DNA of 6,087 nt from Planctomycetota bacterium. GTDB lineage: Bacteria > Planctomycetota > Phycisphaerae > FEN-1346. The position numbers and the translations under genes were made by a program. Positions 1-5,954 of the stretch are shown piece by piece (position 1 is the stretch's first letter; every line of letters begins with the position of its first letter). The stretch is taken from positions 1 through 6,087 of the forward strand of contig JAPLMO010000378.1 in assembly GCA_026386995.1 (NCBI GenBank). The letters run 5' to 3'. Below the pieces are notes generated by a model that was given only the letters and a program-made list of their open reading frames with translations, was not told where the DNA came from and searched no databases.

Positions 1-495
1 GTCGAGGGGTTCGTCGTGACGACGCTGGACACGGCCGTGCGGCTGAACCGGTACCTCTTCGAGGAACTCTGGATGACGCTTTTCGGCCCGAAGATGCCGT
101 CTTTCATGAAGCGGGTCTGGTTCAACTCGGCGCTGGCGGTCGTGCTGATGTTCATCATGTGCTACTTCAACGCCTTCGAGAAGATCTGGCCGATGTTCGG
201 ATCGGGCAACCAGTTGCTGGCGGCCCTGGTGCTGCTGGTGATCTCACTGTGGCTGCTGGGCCGCGGGCGACAGGCGTGGTTTGCCATCCTGCCGGCCGTT
301 TTCATGACGATCACGACTCTGGGGGCGCTGGTGTACCTGCTCGTTACCGAGTACCTGCCCCAGCGGAACATGCCGTTGCTCATTACCGATATCTTCCTGA
401 TCGGCCTGGCCCTGGTGATGGTCGTCATGGCGATTCGCGCGTTCGTCACGCGCCGGTACATGAAGCCCCAGCCCGAGCCCGCGGCCGGAGCCTGA
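1..495 (+). CDS. cstA: Carbon starvation protein CstA family transporter, C-terminal part (5' end outside window)
   Basis: The reading frame is open from base 1, so the gene enters from the left and only its last 164 residues are visible; the GTG at 16 is an internal valine codon. CstA proteins are multi-pass inner-membrane transporters linked to peptide or pyruvate uptake during carbon limitation. The fragment begins with a TTLDTAVRLNRY stretch typical of the family, where a loop precedes the C-terminal membrane domain. Hydrophobic segments follow at about residues 40-57, 68-87, 92-115 and 128-148 of the fragment. The GSGNQLLAALVLL segment (about 67-79) is characteristic of the CstA C-terminal region. 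The protein ends in a short basic, proline-rich cytoplasmic-type tail. It converges on the sugar phosphate isomerase gene, with a shared hairpin between them. Family assignment is firm; the substrate cannot be told from this part. Confidence 0.93.
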   Translation, partial: VEGFVVTTLDTAVRLNRYLFEELWMTLFGPKMPSFMKRVWFNSALAVVLMFIMCYFNAFEKIWPMFGSGNQLLAALVLLVISLWLLGRGRQAWFAILPAVFMTITTLGALVYLLVTEYLPQRNMPLLITDIFLIGLALVMVVMAIRAFVTRRYMKPQPEPAAGA

Positions 496-548
496 TGTCG
501 CCGCTGGAACGCTTAATGATTGCTCGCAGCATGGCAACCGAACTGCCA

Positions 549-659
549 AGTGACTGAGTGACTGAGTAAAGACAAAAAAGCCGCGTGGCGGAATTAGCGG
601 GCCGCCACGCGGTGTTTGTCTTGCACTCAGTTACTTAGTTACTCAGTTACTCAGTCACT
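549..659. repeat. Long imperfect palindrome with octamer/tetramer repeat arms made of stop codons
   Basis: The outer arms 549-569 and 639-659 are reverse complements at 20 of 21 positions. Both are built from an 8-bp unit, TGACTGAG and variants, which is itself a doubled tetramer (TGAC, TGAG, TAAC, TAAG). Every tetramer starts with a stop codon. The left arm has five such stops on the + strand (551, 555, 559, 563, 567). The right arm has eight consecutive stops on the - strand, reading from 657 down to 627. The right arm carries two extra octamers (about 623-638) with no partner in the left arm, which suggests slippage by whole units. The palindrome encloses the terminator hairpin and fills much of the gap between the convergent cstA and isomerase genes. 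The sequence pattern is plain; its function is not known. Confidence 0.85.
569..622 (-). terminator. Rho-independent terminator for the leftward genes, possibly bidirectional
   Basis: A perfect 11-bp GC-rich stem pairs 581-591 (CCGCGTGGCGG) with 602-612 around a 10-nt loop. An outer pairing of AAGACAAA (569-576) with TTTGTCTT (615-622) can extend it. Read leftward, the stem is followed by C and then six T (from A574-A579), the classic form of an intrinsic terminator, placed 54 bp beyond the isomerase stop codon. Read rightward, the following sequence TGTTTGTCTT is less T-rich, so termination of cstA transcripts is plausible but weaker. Confidence 0.85.
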
Positions 660-665
660 GCCGTT

Positions 666-1628
666 CTACGCCCACCACATCCCGCCGGTCTTCTCCGAGA
701 GGATGATTGTTTTCAGGAACGCCACGGCCTTCTGGAAGCCCTCGTTGACGCTCATCAGGCTGTCCTCGTGCTCGATCGAGAGGGCGCCGTCGTAGCCGAT
801 GACGCGCAGCGTCGAGACGAAATCGCGCCAGAACGTCTCGCCGTGGCCGTAGCCGATGGTCCGGAAGATCCACGACCGCTCGTTCTCGTTGCCGTAGTGC
901 ATCGTGTCCAGGACGCCCTTGAAGGCGGTGTTCGGGCCGTCGACGCGGCAGTCCTTCATGTGAACGTGGAACACGCCCTTGCCGATGGCCTTCAGGCTCA
1001 CGAGCGGGTCCATCCCCTGCCAGAAGAGGTGCGAGGGGTCGAAGTTGGCGCCGATGTTCGGCCCGCACTCCTTGCGGATCCGCAGCATCGACTCGGTGTT
1101 GTAGACGCAGAAGCCCGGGTGCATCTCGAACGCGATGCGCACTCCGTGCTCCTTAGCCAGTTTGGCTTCCTTCTGCCAGAACGGGATGAGTTTGGCTTCC
1201 CACTGCCACTTGACGGCGTCCGAGAAGTCCGGCGGCCACGGGCAGGTGATCCAGTTCGGAACCGTGTCCTTCGGCCCGCCGCCCGGGCACCCCGAGAAGC
1301 CAATGACGGTCTGGACTCCCAAGACCTCGGCCAGTTTGAAGGCGTTGTGCATCACGGCGATGTCTTTCTTGGCGAAGGCCGGGTCCGGATGCAGCGGGTT
1401 GCCGTGGCACGAGAGGGCCGAGATCTCGAGGCCCCGGTCGGTGATATTCTTCTTCCACTCGGCGGCCTTGACCTTGGACGCCAGCAGTTCTTCGACCGGG
1501 CAATGCGGGCTGCCGGGATAGTTGCCGACGCCGATCTCCACCGCCTCCAGGCCGCTCTTGCGGACGTAGTCGAGGGCCGTGTCAAACGGCTGTCCGCCGA
1601 ACAGCGCCATAAACACACCGAGTTTCAT
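666..1628 (-). CDS. Sugar phosphate isomerase/epimerase (xylose isomerase-like TIM barrel)
   Basis: This 320-residue protein belongs to the AP endonuclease 2/xylose isomerase-like TIM-barrel family, whose members isomerise or epimerise sugars, keto-sugars or inosose using a divalent metal. It opens with the usual first strand, MKLGVFMALF, and an EAVEIG segment at 28-33. Likely metal ligands follow the family order: E168 (FEMHPGF), D197 with H200 (NFDPSHLFW), H223 (VFHVHMKD) and E286 (LSIEHED). Length is typical and no signal peptide is seen, so it should act in the cytoplasm. The ATG at 1628 is supported by the Shine-Dalgarno sequence AAAGGAGA (1635-1642) seven to eight bases upstream. It lies 80 bp downstream of an oxidoreductase gene of the Gfo/Idh/MocA family, a recurrent pairing in sugar and cyclitol catabolism. 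The exact substrate cannot be assigned. Confidence 0.92.
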   Translation of the reverse strand: MKLGVFMALFGGQPFDTALDYVRKSGLEAVEIGVGNYPGSPHCPVEELLASKVKAAEWKKNITDRGLEISALSCHGNPLHPDPAFAKKDIAVMHNAFKLAEVLGVQTVIGFSGCPGGGPKDTVPNWITCPWPPDFSDAVKWQWEAKLIPFWQKEAKLAKEHGVRIAFEMHPGFCVYNTESMLRIRKECGPNIGANFDPSHLFWQGMDPLVSLKAIGKGVFHVHMKDCRVDGPNTAFKGVLDTMHYGNENERSWIFRTIGYGHGETFWRDFVSTLRVIGYDGALSIEHEDSLMSVNEGFQKAVAFLKTIILSEKTGGMWWA

Positions 1629-1634
1629 AAGGCG

Positions 1635-1642
1635 TCTCCTTT
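1635..1642 (-). promoter_or_regulatory. Ribosome binding site of the isomerase gene
   Basis: Read on the - strand the bases are AAAGGAGA, a strong match to the Shine-Dalgarno consensus, six to seven bases from the ATG at 1628. This fixes the start codon. Confidence 0.85.
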
Positions 1643-1671
1643 CAATGCACGCTTATCGCGTTCGCAAGTGC

Positions 1672-1692
1672 CCCGCGGCCGTGAGCCGCGGG
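1672..1692. repeat. REP-like GC hairpin in the oxidoreductase-isomerase spacer
   Basis: CCCGCGGC (1672-1679) pairs perfectly with GCCGCGGG (1685-1692) around a 5-nt loop. No T-run follows on either strand, so it does not look like an ordinary terminator. It sits in the 80-bp gap between two leftward genes that probably share a transcript. There it could stabilise the upstream mRNA or be a dispersed palindromic repeat. Whether it recurs in the genome cannot be seen from this window. Confidence 0.6.
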
Positions 1693-1708
1693 CTCGAAAA
1701 CCTTACCC

Positions 1709-2893
1709 CTACGACCGTTTCACCTTCACCGGCTTGGCGCCTGCCTTGCTGCTCTTGACGGCCGCCTCGATGAACCGCATGTGCATAACGCCATCGTGAA
1801 CGTTGGCGTACTTCGAGCCGTCGTTGGAGAACGGCTTGCCGGCGTTGTAGAGGCGCACATCTTCCTCGAACGACTTGTGCAGCCGCCGGTACGCATCGTG
1901 GAACGCCTCGGGGTGGCCCGAGGGGATCGTCGGCTCGCCGCCCACCCAGTCCGGCAGGTCGCCGAGGAACGAGTCCTTCCCTTTAAGTTCTCCGCGCCAG
2001 TACGTGCGGTCGGGCTCGCCGGGCAGAAGAAGGGTGAAGCCCTCGGCCTCTTCCTGCTTCCAGATGAGGCTGCCGCGCTCGCAGTTGACTTCCAGACCCA
2101 GGTCGTTCTTGTGGCCGATGCAGATCTGGCTGGCCCTGATGAGCGCCTTGCCGCCGTTGGAGAGTTCGCAGTACGTGGTGAAATGGTCGTCCAGTTGGCG
2201 GCCCTTCAGGAACGTCTCGACGATGCCGCGGACGCTGGTCACTTCCAGGCCCGTGACGAACCTGAGTTGCATGTAGGCGTGGCTGCCGATGTCGCCGCCG
2301 CAACACGACGCGCCGGCCATCTTTGGGTTGGTGCGCCAGGAGGCCTGCTGCTGGCCGCTCGTCTCCAGGCGCGTCGCGAGCCACCCCTGGAGGTAGTACG
2401 CGTCGGCCCAGCGGACGGCGCCCAGTTTGCCGCTCCTGATGATCCAGCGGGCGACCCAACTGGACCAGTGGCCCAGGTACGTGTGGGCGATGCCAAAGGG
2501 CACCTTGGCCTTCTTGACGGCCGCCTCCAGCGCCTCGGCCTGCTTGGCGGTGATCGTGAGGGGCTTCTCGCAGAAGACCGGGATGCCCGCCTTGATGCAC
2601 TTCAGGGCAGGGTCGAAGTGCACGAAGTTCGGCGTGACGATGACGACGTAGTCAATGCGCTCGCCGATGGGCTTCTTCGCCTGGTCGGCGATCATCTCGT
2701 CGTACGACGGATAGCCCTTGATCGGGTACGCCCAGTTCGCGGCCTCTTCCATGGCGATCTGGGGGTTCTCGTGCAGGGCCCCACAGACCACGCGGCGCGT
2801 GCCGTCCATGTGGATGGCCTTCTGGTGAGGATTGACGATAAAGGCCCCTCGCCCGCCGCCAATCAGGCCAACGTTCAGAACTCGCTTGGACAT
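1709..2893 (-). CDS. Gfo/Idh/MocA family NAD(P)-dependent oxidoreductase
   Basis: This 394-residue protein oxidises or reduces a sugar, sugar acid or cyclitol with NAD(P), by family assignment. The N-terminal Rossmann fold begins at VGLIGGGRGAF (8-18), a glycine-rich nucleotide-binding loop. VIVTPNFVH (84-92) and the family's CEKPLT motif (108-113, with K110) follow. The C-terminal catalytic domain contains CCGGDIGSHA (197-206), in which D201 and H205 match the usual catalytic aspartate and histidine. No Tat or Sec signal is present, unlike many secreted planctomycete members, so it is probably cytoplasmic. The ATG at 2893 is preceded by GGGAGGAG (2900-2907), a strong ribosome binding site. 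The tail after about residue 380 is lysine-rich and likely disordered. It lies between the ABC-F gene and the isomerase; the isomerase is the likelier functional partner. The substrate is unknown. Confidence 0.93.
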   Translation of the reverse strand: MSKRVLNVGLIGGGRGAFIVNPHQKAIHMDGTRRVVCGALHENPQIAMEEAANWAYPIKGYPSYDEMIADQAKKPIGERIDYVVIVTPNFVHFDPALKCIKAGIPVFCEKPLTITAKQAEALEAAVKKAKVPFGIAHTYLGHWSSWVARWIIRSGKLGAVRWADAYYLQGWLATRLETSGQQQASWRTNPKMAGASCCGGDIGSHAYMQLRFVTGLEVTSVRGIVETFLKGRQLDDHFTTYCELSNGGKALIRASQICIGHKNDLGLEVNCERGSLIWKQEEAEGFTLLLPGEPDRTYWRGELKGKDSFLGDLPDWVGGEPTIPSGHPEAFHDAYRRLHKSFEEDVRLYNAGKPFSNDGSKYANVHDGVMHMRFIEAAVKSSKAGAKPVKVKRS

Positions 2894-2899
2894 GTCAGG

Positions 2900-2907
2900 C
2901 TCCTCCC
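2900..2907 (-). promoter_or_regulatory. Ribosome binding site of the oxidoreductase gene
   Basis: Read on the - strand the bases are GGGAGGAG, six bases upstream of the ATG at 2893. This is one of the strongest Shine-Dalgarno matches in the window and supports that start. Confidence 0.85.
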
Positions 2908-2956
2908 AACTCGGCGTTCTTGTTGCGGCCCATAAGGCACAAAGTACGGACTTGGC

Positions 2957-2984
2957 ATGTTAGCCCAGCCCCAAGGGCTTGCAA
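2957..2984 (-). promoter_or_regulatory. Possible weak promoter for the oxidoreductase-isomerase pair
   Basis: On the - strand TTGCAA (2979-2984) and TAACAT (2957-2962) lie 16 bases apart. Each matches four of six positions of the sigma70 -35 and -10 consensus. Transcription would begin near 2950 and leave a leader of about 57 nt before the ATG at 2893. The match is weak and could be chance. It is listed because a terminator-like hairpin sits just upstream of it, so this pair may need its own promoter. Confidence 0.25.
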
Positions 2985-3005
2985 CAAAATTATGCCCCGC
3001 GGCAT
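2985..3005 (-). terminator. Possible weak terminator after the ABC-F gene
   Basis: ATGCC (2992-2996) and GGCAT (3001-3005) form a 5-bp stem with a 4-nt loop. Read leftward, AATTTTG follows directly. It begins 16 bases beyond the ABC-F stop codon, which is the right place for a terminator. The stem is short, so termination may be partial. Confidence 0.4.
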
Positions 3006-3020
3006 TTACTGAAACAAATG

Positions 3021-4952
3021 TCAGCCCAACTGCTCCAGTTGCCCGCCGATGTCTTCCCACTCGGCCCAGAGGGCCTTAAGGGCGGCGTCGGCCTGCTGAT
3101 ACTCGCGGCCGAGGCTGGCGACGCGGTCAAGGTCGCCCGCTTCGCCGGCGGCGGTGATCTTACGCATCTGCCGCGCGAGATTCTCTTCGGCGGCCTGGAT
3201 TTTCGCCTCGATCTCTTCGTGGCGTTTGCGGAGGCGGTTGATCGCGTTCTCGCGGCGGCGGGCCTCGCGTTCCAGGGCCTTGCGCTCTTCGTACGAAGCC
3301 TTGCGGGCCTCCTTCGCCTCATCGACCTCGTGCCCCGCGCAGCCGAGGCGCTCCTGGCGCCACGTCATGTAATCGTCCCACCCGCCGAGGATGCAGCGGA
3401 CCTCGCGGCCGTCGATCGCCCAGATGTGCGTGGCCACGGCCTTCACAAGGTACCGGTCGTGGCTGATGAAAAGGACCGCCCCTTCGAACTCCTGAAGCAC
3501 GTCCTGGATGACTTCGCACGACGGTATGTCGAGGTGGTTGGTGGGCTCATCCAGCGCCAGCACGTTCACCCCCTGCACGACAAGGCGCGCCAGGCACACA
3601 CGGCTCTGCTGACCGCCCGAGAGTTGGCCGAAGGGCTTGAGAGCCTCGTCGCCGCTGAGGAGCAAACTGCCCAGGAGGGCCCGCGCCCGCTCGGGCGTCC
3701 AGCCGACGCCGGCCTCGCGGACGGCCTCCAGCGCGCTGGTTTGCGGGTTGACCTCGGTGCGGGCCTGCGAGAGGTACCCGACGCTCAGGTTCGCCCCCCG
3801 CCGCACGTCGCCCGCCAGCGGCTGCATGCGCCCCAGGAGCGTCAGGAGGAGCGTGGTCTTGCCAACGCCGTTCGGGCCGAGGATCGCCACGCGGTCGCCG
3901 CGCATCACCTCCAGTTGCTCGACCGAAAGGAGCGGCTGCACGGGATCGTAGCCGACGGCCAGCCCTGCGGCCCGCAGGACGATGTCGCCGGTGCGCCCGC
4001 CGGCCTTAAGGTTCAGGTGTATGCCCTCGGCTTCGCGCGGGCGGTCCAGGAGGCCCTCGTCTTTCAGTTTCTCCAGGCGCGACCGCCGGCCGCGCGCCAC
4101 GCCCGTGCGGTTGGCGTAGATGTTGCGGCGGATGTACTCCTCGGTCCTGGCGACCATCTCCTGCTGGGCCTCGTACTGGCGCAGGCGCTCCTTGGTGCGT
4201 TCCTCGCGAAGCACAAGGTACTGAGTGTACGGCGCGGGGTACGACTCCAGCGCCGTGAAGGAGAGGTCCCACGTGCTGGTCGTGGCGCGGTCCAGAAGGT
4301 ACCGGTCGTGCGAGACAAGGACAACGGCACCGCGGAAACCGGCGATCCAGCCTTCGAGCCACTCGACGCTGTCGAGGTCCAGGTGATTGGTGGGCTCGTC
4401 AAGCATCAGCACGTCGGGGGCCGCCAGCAGGAGCGTGGCCAGGTATGCGCGGGTGCGCTGGCCGCCGCTTAAGTTGGCCAGAGGCCGGTCCCACATGTCG
4501 CGCGGGAAACCGAGGCCCATAAGGACCTGCTCGATACGCTTGGGGTACTCGTATCCGCCGCATGCCTCGAACTCGGCCTGCATCGCACCGTAGCGATTCA
4601 GGAGGTCGGGCCGGTTGCCGCCGGCGGCCAGTTGGTCGGTCAGGGCGTGGAGTTCCTGCTCTTTCCGCCGTAGGTCGGCAAAGGCGCCCAGGGCGGCACT
4701 GTGGATGGTGGTTCCTTCGAGGGCGGGCGTGTCCTGCGGCAGATAGACGACGCGCAGGCCCCGCGCGCGGTGAACGCTGCCGGCGGTGGGGTCGATCATG
4801 CCGCCGATGATCTTAAGGAGCGTAGTCTTGCCCACCCCGTTCGGCCCCACGAGGACCACGCGCTCGTGCTGGCCGAGATGGAACGAGACGCCGCGCAGCA
4901 CCTCGCGGTCGGTGTAGCGGTGCATAATGTTTTCGCCGATGACAAGCGACAT
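3021..4952 (-). CDS. ABC-F family ATP-binding protein (ribosome-associated, tandem ABC domains)
   Basis: This 643-residue protein has two ABC ATPase domains and no membrane segment, the ABC-F layout. Such proteins bind the ribosomal E site and act on translation; a few protect against antibiotics. Domain 1 has Walker A GPNGVGKTT (36-44), signature LSGGQ (161-165), Walker B LMLDEP (182-187) and switch H215. Domain 2 has Walker A at 359-367, LSGGQ (444-448), LALDEP (465-470) and H498. The charged helical linker (about 225-325) is the expected P-site tRNA interaction region. A coiled coil rich in E, K, R and A spans about 540-643, as in Uup/YdiF-like members. I chose the ATG at 4952 because MSLVIGENI aligns with the usual family start. 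The frame stays open to 5054, but those extra 34 codons run through palindromic spacer DNA. No strong Shine-Dalgarno is visible; a TACAAT box (4978-4983) could be a -10 element without a clear -35. Housekeeping role is likelier than resistance. Confidence 0.93.
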   Translation of the reverse strand: MSLVIGENIMHRYTDREVLRGVSFHLGQHERVVLVGPNGVGKTTLLKIIGGMIDPTAGSVHRARGLRVVYLPQDTPALEGTTIHSAALGAFADLRRKEQELHALTDQLAAGGNRPDLLNRYGAMQAEFEACGGYEYPKRIEQVLMGLGFPRDMWDRPLANLSGGQRTRAYLATLLLAAPDVLMLDEPTNHLDLDSVEWLEGWIAGFRGAVVLVSHDRYLLDRATTSTWDLSFTALESYPAPYTQYLVLREERTKERLRQYEAQQEMVARTEEYIRRNIYANRTGVARGRRSRLEKLKDEGLLDRPREAEGIHLNLKAGGRTGDIVLRAAGLAVGYDPVQPLLSVEQLEVMRGDRVAILGPNGVGKTTLLLTLLGRMQPLAGDVRRGANLSVGYLSQARTEVNPQTSALEAVREAGVGWTPERARALLGSLLLSGDEALKPFGQLSGGQQSRVCLARLVVQGVNVLALDEPTNHLDIPSCEVIQDVLQEFEGAVLFISHDRYLVKAVATHIWAIDGREVRCILGGWDDYMTWRQERLGCAGHEVDEAKEARKASYEERKALEREARRRENAINRLRKRHEEIEAKIQAAEENLARQMRKITAAGEAGDLDRVASLGREYQQADAALKALWAEWEDIGGQLEQLG

Positions 4953-4998
4953 CGTCTTGCCCCAAGCCCGTGGGGGCATTGTAGCGAAAACGCGGGCA

Positions 4999-5085
4999 GG
5001 AGGCGAGGCATGCCTCGCCCGAGGAAGTCCCACAAGCGGGCGGGCGAGGGGCATGTCGAAGACTCGCCGCGGCGAGCCTCGCCCC
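4999..5085. repeat. Cluster of GC-rich palindromes in the DUF5989/ABC-F spacer
   Basis: The 180-bp spacer 4953-5132 holds three related inverted repeats. One is a perfect 18-bp palindrome, GGCGAGGCATGCCTCGCC (5002-5019). Another is a perfect 14-bp palindrome, CTCGCCGCGGCGAG (5063-5076). The third is an enclosing pair, GGGCGAGG (5042-5049) with CCTCGCCC (5077-5084). All share the core GGCGAG/CTCGCC, so the region looks like two units of one repeat family rather than unique sequence. No T-run follows, and no gene is supported here. Dispersed palindromes of this kind are plausible for planctomycete-like genomes, but copies elsewhere cannot be checked from this window. Confidence 0.7.
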
Positions 5086-5132
5086 TACGTTTCCGCAGCA
5101 CCCGTGACTGAGGCCCTACCCGGCGCGCCCGC

Positions 5133-5336
5133 TCAAAAGACGGTGTAGATGAACGGCGCCAGGCCCGTGCCGCCGAGGATCGCCAGCGCGGCTACGATCG
5201 CCAGCGCCACGAGAATGGGGATCAGCCACCACTTCTTGTTCTCTTTGAGGAAGTCCCAGAGTTCGCGGGCCAGGCCGGCGCGTCGCCCGACGGCCTCGCG
5301 GCTGAAGGTCTCGGCTTCGCCCGGATTGTGTGGCAT
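5133..5336 (-). CDS. DUF5989 family small single-pass membrane protein
   Basis: This 67-residue protein has a polar N-terminus, an amphipathic stretch GLARELWDFLKENKKWW (21-37) and one membrane helix (about 37-56). The short tail GLAPFIYTVF closes it. The ELWxF...KKWWLIPI...APFIYT pattern is what I recognise as DUF5989, a family of unknown function commonly found beside SxtJ. I chose the ATG at 5336. An alternative GTG at 5387 would add 17 residues but has no ribosome binding site and no family-like sequence; GGGGGCGGAAG just before 5336 offers a purine-rich site. The gene starts 65 bp downstream of the sxtJ-like gene on the same strand, so the two probably share a transcript. It is short but complete. 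A role in assembling or anchoring a membrane complex with SxtJ is inference. Confidence 0.85.
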   Translation of the reverse strand: MPHNPGEAETFSREAVGRRAGLARELWDFLKENKKWWLIPILVALAIVAALAILGGTGLAPFIYTVF

Positions 5337-5401
5337 GGCTTCCGCCCCCAGAAAAAACAACCGACCGGTAAAAGGCACCGCACCCACGTGCTGGTAAACC
5401 C

Positions 5402-5848
5402 TCAGAATTGCCGGAAGTAACTCTTAACACTCCGCGGAGGCGGACGGTCCACCCAGTAACTGCGGGCCTGCGGGTCGAACTTGCGGCCGAGCGGGTCGCG
5501 GCCGGTCAGGCGCATGGCCAGCCCGATGGGCGTCAGGATTCCGTAGTACACGATTCCCAGGACCGCGTGCGACACCACCCACCCGATGGGCAGGCTGACG
5601 GCCGACATGGCGATGTAGAGCGGCCGCAGACCCGCCGGGGCCGCTGCCGCCAGCAGTCCCGCCAGCGCCGCAAGCACCCAGAGGCCGTACGCAACGGCCT
5701 CGGCCGTCGGGGGCGACACCTCCAGCCCGAAAATCCGATGCGCGCAAAAGAGCCATGCGCCCAGGATCGCAAGAACCACGATCGCTCCGGCCCCGAACAC
5801 CCGCAGGTGCCGGCGCGAAGGGGCCCAGTTGATCTCGATCATCGGCAT
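5402..5848 (-). CDS. SxtJ family membrane protein
   Basis: This 148-residue protein has an N-terminal segment MIEINWAPSRRHLRVFG followed by hydrophobic helices at about 16-38, 50-72 and 76-112. The last is long enough for two helices or a re-entrant hairpin. After it comes the conserved-looking LTPIGLAMRLTGRDPLGRKF (105-124) and then DPQARSYW. This combination is what I recognise as the SxtJ family, named after a membrane protein of unknown function in the saxitoxin gene cluster. Family members commonly sit beside DUF5989 and a carbamoyltransferase. Here DUF5989 is the next gene, but no carbamoyltransferase is in view. I chose the ATG at 5848, with AAGGG (5858-5862) as a modest ribosome binding site. 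The frame continues to an ATG at 5923, but those codons run through a hairpin and are probably untranslated leader. The ATG at 5842 is also possible. Confidence 0.85.
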   Translation of the reverse strand: MPMIEINWAPSRRHLRVFGAGAIVVLAILGAWLFCAHRIFGLEVSPPTAEAVAYGLWVLAALAGLLAAAAPAGLRPLYIAMSAVSLPIGWVVSHAVLGIVYYGILTPIGLAMRLTGRDPLGRKFDPQARSYWVDRPPPRSVKSYFRQF

Positions 5849-5893
5849 CGTATGCGACCCTTGCCTAATACGACAACGCAACTTCCCTATTGT

Positions 5894-5921
5894 GCGCGGC
5901 GGGTCTCCGTACCCGCCGCGC
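5894..5921. repeat. Perfect 11-bp GC hairpin in the sxtJ leader
   Basis: GCGCGGCGGGT (5894-5904) pairs with ACCCGCCGCGC (5911-5921) around a 6-nt loop. No T-run follows on either strand, so it is not a standard terminator. It starts almost exactly where transcription from the promoter at 5927-5954 would begin, so the mRNA would open with a very stable hairpin. Confidence 0.75.
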
Positions 5922-5926
5922 AAAAC

Positions 5927-5954
5927 TTTATAAGTCGCACTGTCGTACTGTCAA
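5927..5954 (-). promoter_or_regulatory. Sigma70-type promoter for the SxtJ-DUF5989 pair
   Basis: On the - strand TTGACA (5949-5954, six of six) and TATAAA (5927-5932, five of six) are separated by 16 bases. This is the best promoter match in the window. Transcription would begin near 5920, about 70 nt before the ATG at 5848. The -35 box lies just beyond the stop codon of the transposase remnant, apparently inside the insertion-sequence end, while the -10 box lies in the flanking DNA. Confidence 0.6.

Noticed and set aside
549..659. The repeated octamers as a CRISPR array
   Set aside because: Units are 8 bp and contiguous, with no spacers of 25-40 bp and no cas genes in the window.
768..1799. 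A 343-codon + strand open frame opposite the isomerase gene
   Set aside because: Antisense to a convincing TIM-barrel gene, runs across an intergenic hairpin, and has no ribosome binding site or family resemblance.
1781..2935. A 384-codon + strand open frame opposite the oxidoreductase gene
   Set aside because: Low-complexity, A-, V-, R- and L-rich translation without recognisable motifs; the opposite strand carries clear Rossmann and EKP motifs and a strong ribosome binding site.
2979..4472. A long + strand open frame of 497 codons opposite the ABC-F gene
   Set aside because: It is antisense to a gene with both sets of ABC motifs, resembles no family I know, and is explained by the scarcity of stops opposite GC-rich codons.
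4953..5054. A 34-codon N-terminal extension of the ABC-F protein
   Set aside because: It is translated from palindromic spacer DNA and precedes the normal family start MSLVIGENI; it would be an artefact of choosing the longest frame.
5849..5923. A 25-codon N-terminal extension of the SxtJ-like protein
   Set aside because: It runs through most of the leader hairpin, begins about at the predicted transcript start with no room for a ribosome binding site, and is not membrane-like.
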